From NCBI GenBank assembly GCA_026392575.1, contig JAPLBU010000156.1, positions 1-9,936 of the forward strand: a DNA stretch of 9,936 bases, read 5' to 3'. Both the position numbers and the translations under genes were made by a program. This DNA is from Actinomycetota bacterium. GTDB taxonomy: Bacteria; Actinomycetota; Actinomycetes; S36-B12. This document shows positions 1-4,147 of this stretch, piece by piece. Position 1 is the first letter of the stretch; the number at the start of each line of letters is the position of its first letter. Below the pieces are notes generated by a model. That model saw nothing but the letters and a program-made list of their open reading frames with translations. It did not search any database and was not told where the DNA came from.

Positions 1-31
1 GGGGCAACCCCTTAGGTGGCACCAGCTGCCG

Positions 32-47
32 ACCGCGGCCACGCGGT
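32..47. promoter_or_regulatory. Perfect inverted repeat upstream of the DUF5679 gene
   Basis: ACCGCG and CGCGGT form a perfect 6-bp inverted repeat around a GCCA loop, ending 25 bases before the ATG at 73. A second, weaker hairpin (GGT-GGCA / TGCC-GACC with one bulge) lies just upstream at 15-34 and shares its last three bases with this repeat. They could be an operator, a 5' UTR structure or the end of an upstream gene's terminator. No run of T follows either one. Low confidence, since short GC-rich palindromes are common in such DNA. Confidence 0.25.
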
Positions 48-72
48 ACTTACGGAATAACAGGAGGGCCCC

Positions 73-228
73 ATGGCCGAGAGCTACACCGGCGAGGCGT
101 ACTGCGTGAAGTGCAAGGAGAAGCGGGAGTTCACCGGCCACGTCGAAGAGACGAACGGTCGCCGCTTCGCCAAGGGCATCTGCCCCGTATGCGGCACCAA
201 GGTGACCCGCATCCTCGGCAAGGCCTAA
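73..228 (+). CDS. DUF5679 family zinc-ribbon-like small protein
   Basis: This 51-residue protein has two cysteine pairs: CVKC near residues 12-15 and CPVC near 37-40. Such spacing normally builds a zinc ribbon holding one structural Zn ion. Length, charge (Lys/Arg-rich) and Cys pattern match the actinobacterial DUF5679 family, which is cytoplasmic and of unknown function; a nucleic-acid or protein contact role is inference only. ATG 73 is chosen because AGGAGGG (62-68) lies four bases upstream and the Cys pattern is complete from there. A strong hairpin follows at 253-282, so it is probably transcribed as a single gene. A longer overlapping frame starting at 111 is a shadow with no recognisable protein. 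Confidence 0.88.
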   Translation: MAESYTGEAYCVKCKEKREFTGHVEETNGRRFAKGICPVCGTKVTRILGKA

Positions 229-252
229 CAGCCCGGCTGACGCAAGCTCGTT

Positions 253-282
253 CGAGGGGGTGGCCGACAGGCCGCCCCCTCG
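253..282 (+). terminator. Rho-independent-like terminator hairpin after the DUF5679 gene
   Basis: CGAGGGGG pairs with CCCCCTCG and the inner GGCC pairs with GGCC around a GACA loop. With one T-G wobble this is a continuous 13-bp stem. It starts 24 bases after the stop at 228 and is followed by only a weak T-run (GTTCC), which is usual for high-GC actinobacterial terminators. It separates the DUF5679 gene from the metalloprotease gene at 370. Confidence 0.75.
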
Positions 283-355
283 TTCCATGCTCAGGCCCGT
301 TCCGCACGTCTCGCTGAGGGCGAACGCGCGACGGTCGGCCCGTGGCGAATCGGCG

Positions 356-361
356 TATACC
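356..361 (+). promoter_or_regulatory. Candidate -10 element (TATACC) for a leaderless start at 370
   Basis: TATACC ends eight bases before the ATG at 370, which would put transcription start at or next to the A of the ATG. No Shine-Dalgarno-like sequence precedes this ATG, so leaderless initiation, common in actinobacteria, is a reasonable reading. No clear -35 box is visible about 17 bases upstream, and the sixth base of the hexamer is C rather than T. Low confidence. Confidence 0.3.
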
Positions 362-369
362 GTTGACGC

Positions 370-939
370 ATGAGCGTTCCCTTCGGCTTTGGCATGAACG
401 ACGACCCGGACCAGCCCGGCGATGGCGTGCCCGGCTTCGGCTTCGGAGCTGGTGGTTTCGACATGAACAACCTCGGGGCCGCGCTGCAGCAGCTCGGAGC
501 GATGATGCAGGCGGGCCAGACCGGTCCCGATGCAGGCGGCCCGGTCAACTGGGCGATGGTGTCCGATGTCGCGCGCAAGGCGTTGGTCGCCGCCGGTGAC
601 CCGTCCGTGGGCGATGCGGACCTTCGGTCCGTTACCGCGGCGGTGCGGCTCGCAGACGTGTGGCTCGATCCGGTCGTCAGCTTCCCCGCAACGCCCGCAG
701 CTCCCGCTGCATGGAGCCGCTCCGAGTGGCTCGAGTTCACGGCCCCCGCGTGGCGCACGATCGTGCATCCCATCGCCGAGCACATGCAGCAGGTCGTCGG
801 CCAGTCATTCCCCGGTGCGGCCGGCCAGGAACTCGACCTCACATCGCTGAGCGAGAACATGCCGGAGCAGTTTCGCAGCATGTTCCCCGACGGCATCCCG
901 CCGGAGATGGCGCAGATGATGGCGCCGATGCTCGGATGA
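370..939 (+). CDS. Zinc-dependent metalloprotease-like protein, DUF2342/Zincin_2, N-terminal part
   Basis: This 189-residue frame begins with the family's typical low-complexity start: PFGFG near residue 4, FGFGAGGF near 23-30, then an amphipathic LGAALQQLGAMMQAG stretch. A helical region follows (WAMVSDVARKAL, then the WLDP, WSRSEWLEFTAPAW and EHMQQVVG segments). It stops at TGA 937-939, immediately after MAQMMAPMLG. In intact homologues the chain continues straight into a segment like the start of the next frame, so this is the front 40% of a protein of about 470 residues. It lacks the putative metal-binding part and alone is unlikely to be a working enzyme. The start at ATG 370 fits the family N-terminus. 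Either a one-base deletion or sequencing error, or a genuinely split gene with coupled translation, could explain it. Confidence 0.8.
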   Translation: MSVPFGFGMNDDPDQPGDGVPGFGFGAGGFDMNNLGAALQQLGAMMQAGQTGPDAGGPVNWAMVSDVARKALVAAGDPSVGDADLRSVTAAVRLADVWLDPVVSFPATPAAPAAWSRSEWLEFTAPAWRTIVHPIAEHMQQVVGQSFPGAAGQELDLTSLSENMPEQFRSMFPDGIPPEMAQMMAPMLG

Positions 940-941
940 TG
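934..941 (+). other. Frameshift point splitting the DUF2342 gene
   Basis: Frame 1 reads GGA-TGA here and frame 3 reads ATG-ATG from 936, so stop and start overlap as ATGA. Inserting one base after GG (for example GGC-ATG-ATG) joins both halves with no lost or extra residue, giving MAPMLG followed by MMQQLG. No X-XXY-YYZ slippery heptamer or downstream pseudoknot is evident, so programmed -1 frameshifting is not supported. A one-base deletion, real or from sequencing, is the simplest explanation. Confidence 0.75.
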
Positions 942-1778
942 CAGCAACTCGGGTCCGCGGCCTTCAGCATGCAGTTGGGGCAGGCGCTCGCCGCGCTGGC
1001 AGCGGATGTCGTCGGTGCATCAGACATCGGCATCCCGCTGACGGCAGAGCCCCAGCCCGCGCTGCTGCCGCGCAACGTCGAGGCCTTCGGTGCGGGCCTC
1101 GGCCTGCCGGTCGACGATGTGCGGCTCTACCTCGCCCTGCGAGAGTCCGCGCATCAGCGACTCTTCGCGCACGTGCCTTGGTTGCGACCCCGTGTGATCG
1201 GCGCCGTTGAGGAGTACGCGCGCGGTGTCCGCGTCGATCAGTCTCGTCTCGCCGAGGCGATGGGCGAGGTCGACATGACCAACCCCGAGGCCCTGCAGCA
1301 ACTGATGGGCAGCGGCCTCTTGCAGCCCGAGGACACGGAGGAGCAGCGCGCCGCGAGCGCGCGGCTGGAGACTCTGCTCGCTCTCGTCGAGGGCTGGGTC
1401 GACGACGTCGTCGACACCGCTATCGCCGGACGGCTGCCGTCTGCCGTGCAGTTGCGCGAAGTGATGAGACGCCGTCGCGCCGCGGGCGGACCGGCGGAGA
1501 AGACGTTCGCCACCCTCGTGGGCATGGAGCTGCGGCCGCGGCTGGCGCGCGAGGCCGCCACGTTGTTTGCTGTCGTCCGCGCTGGTCGCGGTGCCGAGGC
1601 ACGCGATGCCCTGTGGGCGCATCCCGACCTGCTGCCTGGCCCCGACAACCTTGCCGACCCGCTGGGCTTCATCGAGGGCAATGTGGGCGAGCTGGAGTTC
1701 GAGGTGCCCGATGACATCGGCGAGCTAGACGACCTCGATGGCGGCGGCGACAGCTCGGCCAAAGCCCCAGACGCGTGA
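936..1778 (+). CDS. Zinc-dependent metalloprotease-like protein, DUF2342/Zincin_2, C-terminal part
   Basis: This 280-residue frame carries the diagnostic core of the family. It has SMQLGQALAALAADVV near residues 11-26 and the conserved RESAHQRLFAHVPWL segment at 69-83, where His and Glu are the likely metal ligands. It also has EEYARGVRVD downstream and an acidic, Asp/Glu-rich C-terminal tail. The family is a zincin-like fold of largely unknown substrate, once annotated as F420-associated or hydrolase. The reading frame is open far upstream (to 660), but recognisable family sequence begins only at 936. No Shine-Dalgarno sequence precedes ATG 936, so expression on its own would depend on re-initiation at the overlapping TGA. 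The intact downstream coding suggests a recent lesion or a sequencing error. The last codon overlaps the GTG of the NUDIX gene. Confidence 0.82.
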   Translation: MMQQLGSAAFSMQLGQALAALAADVVGASDIGIPLTAEPQPALLPRNVEAFGAGLGLPVDDVRLYLALRESAHQRLFAHVPWLRPRVIGAVEEYARGVRVDQSRLAEAMGEVDMTNPEALQQLMGSGLLQPEDTEEQRAASARLETLLALVEGWVDDVVDTAIAGRLPSAVQLREVMRRRRAAGGPAEKTFATLVGMELRPRLAREAATLFAVVRAGRGAEARDALWAHPDLLPGPDNLADPLGFIEGNVGELEFEVPDDIGELDDLDGGGDSSAKAPDA

Positions 1779-2329
1779 TCCATCCCGACTTCGTCCGGCT
1801 GCACGGCGACGCAACCACCGTCCTGACTGCCTGGCGCCATCCCGATGCCGAGCAGCTTGCCCTTCGTGATGATTACCTGGCCTTTCTCGCTGAGTACCCC
1901 GATGCGATGTCGCGCGAGTGCCGCACCGGGCACATCACCGCGAGCGCCCTCGTCCTCGATGAGGACCGCACGCGCGTGCTCCTGACGCTGCATCCCAAGG
2001 TGGGACGCTGGCTGCAGCTCGGTGGCCACTGCGAGATCGGCGATTCGTCACTGCGGGCTGCCGCTATCCGGGAGGCCCAGGAGGAGGGCGGCATCCACGA
2101 TGTCACGATGTCGGCGACGCCCATCCAGATCGACCGCCACCCGGTGTCATGCGCCGGCGACATGAGCGTCCACTACGACGTCGAGTACCTGGCCCTCGTG
2201 CCTCGCGACGCGCAGGAGGTGATCAGCGACGAGTCCGACGACCTGCGCTGGTTCGCGCTCGATGCCCTGCCGGACGGGCTCGACAACAAGGTTCGGTCGA
2301 TGATCGACGCCGCGCTGGTCGCTGACTGA
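1775..2329 (+). CDS. NUDIX hydrolase
   Basis: This 184-residue protein has a NUDIX box at about residues 83-107. It runs GGHCE, then GDSS, AAAIREA and QEEGGI, with R99-E100-x2-E103-E104 providing the Mg-binding helix. The spacing is one residue longer than the textbook pattern and Asp replaces the first Glu. The variant GGHxExxDxS...REAxEExG is common in actinobacterial NUDIX proteins. Such enzymes hydrolyse a nucleoside diphosphate linked to another group, and the substrate cannot be read from sequence. GTG 1775 overlaps the preceding TGA (GTGA) and has no good Shine-Dalgarno sequence, which points to translational coupling with the DUF2342 gene. A W-L-Q-L-G-G run just before the box and LRWFALDALP near 157-166 fit the usual fold. 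Confidence 0.9.
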   Translation: MIHPDFVRLHGDATTVLTAWRHPDAEQLALRDDYLAFLAEYPDAMSRECRTGHITASALVLDEDRTRVLLTLHPKVGRWLQLGGHCEIGDSSLRAAAIREAQEEGGIHDVTMSATPIQIDRHPVSCAGDMSVHYDVEYLALVPRDAQEVISDESDDLRWFALDALPDGLDNKVRSMIDAALVAD

Positions 2330-2373
2330 CGCGTACAGCAGGTGAACAGGCCGTAACGGGCACGAACTATTTT

Positions 2374-2514
2374 TCATCCACAGCCTGAGGGCAGTGTTTC
2401 CGCTGGTCACAGGGGGGTCTGAGGCGTCATCCTCAGGTTCATCCCCAGCTTCATGCACCGCCCGTCCACAGCGACACGCCAGTCGCTGCACAGGCAATGC
2501 ACAGGTCATCCACA
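2374..2514 (+). repeat. Cluster of TCATCCNCA motifs in the intergenic region
   Basis: Four near-identical motifs occur here: TCATCCACAG (2374-2383), TCATCCTCAG (2427-2436), TCATCCCCAG (2439-2448) and TCATCCACAC (2506-2515). A related CCGTCCACAG lies at 2462-2471. TGCACAGG is repeated at 2487-2494 and 2498-2505, 11 bases apart, and abuts the last motif. The exact TCATCCACA copies differ from the DnaA box TTATCCACA at one position. The cluster lies 30-170 bases upstream of the promoter at 2544. It may bind DnaA or another regulator; nothing shows that it is a replication origin. Confidence 0.45.
2469..2488. promoter_or_regulatory. Perfect 7-bp inverted repeat (CAGCGAC / GTCGCTG)
   Basis: CAGCGAC at 2469-2475 and GTCGCTG at 2482-2488 are perfect inverted repeats with a 6-base spacer. 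They sit among the TCATCCNCA motifs and immediately before the TGCACAGG direct repeats. The dyad could be a dimeric regulator's operator for the promoter about 55 bases downstream. Alternatively it is chance in GC-rich DNA. Confidence 0.3.
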
Positions 2515-2538
2515 CCCCCCGTGAACGAGAACCGTCAT

Positions 2539-2554
2539 TCGCGTTGACTCGCGA
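2539..2554. promoter_or_regulatory. Operator-like palindrome enclosing the -35 box
   Basis: TCGCG (2539-2543) and CGCGA (2550-2554) form a perfect 5-bp inverted repeat whose 6-base centre is exactly the -35 hexamer TTGACT. A repressor bound here would block RNA polymerase, so the arrangement looks like an operator. The arms are short and GC-rich, so this stays a suggestion. Confidence 0.35.
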
Positions 2555-2573
2555 GTAGCCCAATCCCTAGGTT
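2544..2573 (+). promoter_or_regulatory. Sigma-70-type promoter, TTGACT - 18 bp - TAGGTT
   Basis: TTGACT (2544-2549) is five of six to the -35 consensus. TAGGTT (2568-2573) fits the actinobacterial -10 pattern TANNNT, and the spacer is 18 bases. Transcription would start near 2580, at the base of the structured segment and 177 bases before the GTG at 2757. It is the best-looking promoter in the window and probably drives the structured RNA and the operon behind it. Confidence 0.6.
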
Positions 2574-2579
2574 CGGGGG

Positions 2580-2658
2580 CGTTGGACCCCCGGGATAACA
2601 CGCTCGTTCGCAAGGGGAAGGCGAACGCAGTGGAGAGCCCCGGGGGTCCGTCGCTTTT
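2580..2658 (+). ncRNA. Candidate structured small RNA or attenuated leader
   Basis: The segment folds into one long hairpin. The outer stem is a perfect 11 bp, GGACCCCCGGG (2584-2594) with CCCGGGGGTCC (2639-2649). A short CAC/GTG helix and asymmetric internal loops follow. The apical stem is a perfect 7 bp, CGTTCGC (2605-2611) with GCGAACG (2621-2627), around the purine loop AAGGGGAAG. A T-run (CTTTTC, 2654-2659) comes right after, so the outer stem can act as a terminator. A promoter ends seven bases before it. It matches none of the RNA families I can recall (SRP, 6S, 6C, common riboswitches). It could be an independent RNA of about 80 nt or an attenuator for the operon at 2757. Confidence 0.45.
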
Positions 2659-2701
2659 CAGGCTCCCGGGGGCCAGCGCGTACCCTTGGGGAACCGCTGC
2701 A

Positions 2702-2717
2702 GGGGCGGGCCCGTCCC
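2702..2717. promoter_or_regulatory. Palindrome in the leader upstream of 2757
   Basis: GGGGCGGGCCCGTCCC is a 16-base palindrome with one G-T wobble, 39 bases before the GTG at 2757. With the CCCGGGGGCC run at 2665-2674 it makes the leader downstream of the small-RNA candidate GC-rich and able to fold. No T-run follows, so it is not a clear terminator. Its role is unknown. Confidence 0.25.
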
Positions 2718-2756
2718 AGTCGCACGCAGCACGCCGATCAGCTTGAGGAGACCTTG

Positions 2757-2984
2757 GTGTCAGCGCTTGCCTGGTGGCTCATCCCCGTGGGTGCCACCGT
2801 CCTCGCTGTGCTGTTCGTGATGCTGCGCAGCCGGCCGAGCAAGCCGACGACGACCGAAGACTCCATGCAGCGGCTCAGGCTGATGCAGGAGGCCATGGAC
2901 CGGCCCCTGCCGTCGAGCGGCAATACGCGAGTGATCCAGCCCGGTGCGCCAGCGGCAGACGCCGACGACGAGGCCTCCGCGTGA
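2757..2984 (+). CDS. Small single-TM membrane protein, unknown function
   Basis: This 75-residue protein has a hydrophobic helix at about residues 4-23 (LAWWLIPVGATVLAVLFVML), followed by a basic RSRPSK stop-transfer and a hydrophilic, Ala/Asp-rich tail expected in the cytoplasm. I do not recognise the family beyond its place before the YlbL-type protease. GTG 2757 is preferred because GAGGAG (2745-2750) lies six bases upstream; the TTG at 2754 would leave only three. Its TGA overlaps the GTG of the next gene (GTGA), so the two are translationally coupled. It could be a small partner of the protease, but only the coupling suggests this. Confidence 0.75.
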   Translation: MSALAWWLIPVGATVLAVLFVMLRSRPSKPTTTEDSMQRLRLMQEAMDRPLPSSGNTRVIQPGAPAADADDEASA

Positions 2985-4138
2985 CTGATCCTGAAGCCTC
3001 ACCGGCCGAGATGCCGGCGGATCCGTCGGTCAGTGCCCCGGCCGAGCACGTCGAGACCGGCTGGTGGGCGGCCCTCACGCATCCGACCCGTCGCGGCTGG
3101 ATGCTGATCGTCAGTGCCACCACGCTCCTTGTCCTGCTCGCGGTTGCGTTCCTTCTCCCGGTGCCGTTTGTGAAGCTGGCCCCTGGTCCGACCTTCAATG
3201 TCATCGGCGAGGCCGACGGTCGGCCCGTCATCGACATCACCGGCACCGAAACGTTTCCGGTCACCGGCACGCTCGACATGACCACGGTGCTGGAGTCGGG
3301 CGGGCCGCGCGGTGGACTCACCTTCGTCGATGCGATTGCGTCATGGATCGACCCGGCTGACGCCGTCGTGCCGCGTGAGCTGATGTTCCCTGACGACGTC
3401 AGTGGCGAGGATGTGCAGACTCGACAGGCCATGCTGTTCAGCACATCCGAATCGAATGCGGTCGCTGCAGCGATGACGTACCTGGATAAGCCGCTTGTCA
3501 CGCAGGTCGTCGTCACCGCGGTCTACAGCGACACTCCGTCAGACGGTGTGCTGCTGCCCAAGGATGAGATCGTCAGCGTCGATGGCACGGCGATCACAGC
3601 GCCGACGCAGGTTGTCGAAGCGGTGCGCGGTGCGCCCATCGGTACGACATTCGAGCTTGTGGTGCGTCGCGACGGCGCCGAGCAGACCGTGTCGGTCACG
3701 TCCGCCGCGAACCCCGACGATGCGACGGTGCCGTACATCGGAATCGGTGTCGGCGAGTTCTACCAGGCCGAGTTCCCGATCGACTTCACCCTCAGTGATG
3801 TCGGCGGCCCGAGCGCCGGACTCATGTTTGCGACCGGCATCGTCGACAAGCTCACCCCCGACGACCTCGTCGCGGGGAATCATGTCGCCGGCACCGGGAC
3901 CATCGAGCCTGACGGCACGGTCGGCCCGATCGGCGGCATCCGCCAGAAGCTCGCCGGCGCCCGCAACGCGGGAGCGACGCTCTTCGTGATGCCGGAGCAG
4001 CACTGCACGGAGGCATCGGGTCACATTCCCGATGGGCTGACAGTCGTGCCCGTGAAGACGCTCGCGGAGGCCGTGGCGGCAATCGGGGATTATGCCGCTG
4101 GCAAACCCCTTGCCACCTGCGCGGCCCCGGTGTCGTAG
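2981..4138 (+). CDS. YlbL-type PDZ-Lon (S16) membrane serine protease
   Basis: This 385-residue protein has an N-terminal anchor at about residues 40-62 after a short cytoplasmic tail, then an extracytoplasmic part. A PDZ domain lies near 170-245 (DGVLLPKDEIVSVDG is the typical loop). A Lon-type proteolytic domain covers about 260-375. The catalytic dyad is visible: Ser278 in DVGGPSAG and Lys323 in GGIRQK, 45 residues apart as expected for Lon enzymes. The LAPGP motif at 66-70 is characteristic of the family. In Bacillus subtilis YlbL helps clear the division inhibitor YneA; the substrate here is unknown. GTG 2981 overlaps the preceding stop. A start at 2774 in the same frame is rejected because it overlaps the small TM gene. 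The TAG stop is followed by nine bases before the UPF0182 gene, in the same frame. Confidence 0.92.
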   Translation: MTDPEASPAEMPADPSVSAPAEHVETGWWAALTHPTRRGWMLIVSATTLLVLLAVAFLLPVPFVKLAPGPTFNVIGEADGRPVIDITGTETFPVTGTLDMTTVLESGGPRGGLTFVDAIASWIDPADAVVPRELMFPDDVSGEDVQTRQAMLFSTSESNAVAAAMTYLDKPLVTQVVVTAVYSDTPSDGVLLPKDEIVSVDGTAITAPTQVVEAVRGAPIGTTFELVVRRDGAEQTVSVTSAANPDDATVPYIGIGVGEFYQAEFPIDFTLSDVGGPSAGLMFATGIVDKLTPDDLVAGNHVAGTGTIEPDGTVGPIGGIRQKLAGARNAGATLFVMPEQHCTEASGHIPDGLTVVPVKTLAEAVAAIGDYAAGKPLATCAAPVS

Positions 4139-4147
4139 GTTGATGAA

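Noticed and set aside
660..935. Upstream extension of the second metalloprotease frame
   Set aside because: The translation in this stretch is unlike the family. Family sequence for these bases is in the 370 frame, and switches to the other frame only at 936.
930..945. Programmed -1 ribosomal frameshifting
   Set aside because: No slippery heptamer, no nearby Shine-Dalgarno stimulator and no downstream structure were seen. A single-base deletion explains the pattern more simply.
2374..2514. Replication origin based on the DnaA-like motifs
   Set aside because: No dnaA or dnaN neighbour, no AT-rich unwinding region and motifs off the consensus. Kept only as a regulatory or binding cluster.
2147..2563. 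A 138-codon minus-strand frame covering much of the intergenic region
   Set aside because: It starts inside the promoter region, runs into the NUDIX gene antisense and shows no domain or plausible composition.
2580..2658. SRP RNA, 6S RNA or a known riboswitch
   Set aside because: The SRP core (GGAAG...AGCAGC) and the known aptamer motifs I can recall are absent, and the length is too short for 6S.
2754..2756. TTG start one codon upstream of GTG 2757
   Set aside because: It would leave only three bases to the GAGGAG, while GTG 2757 has six, and it adds just one residue.
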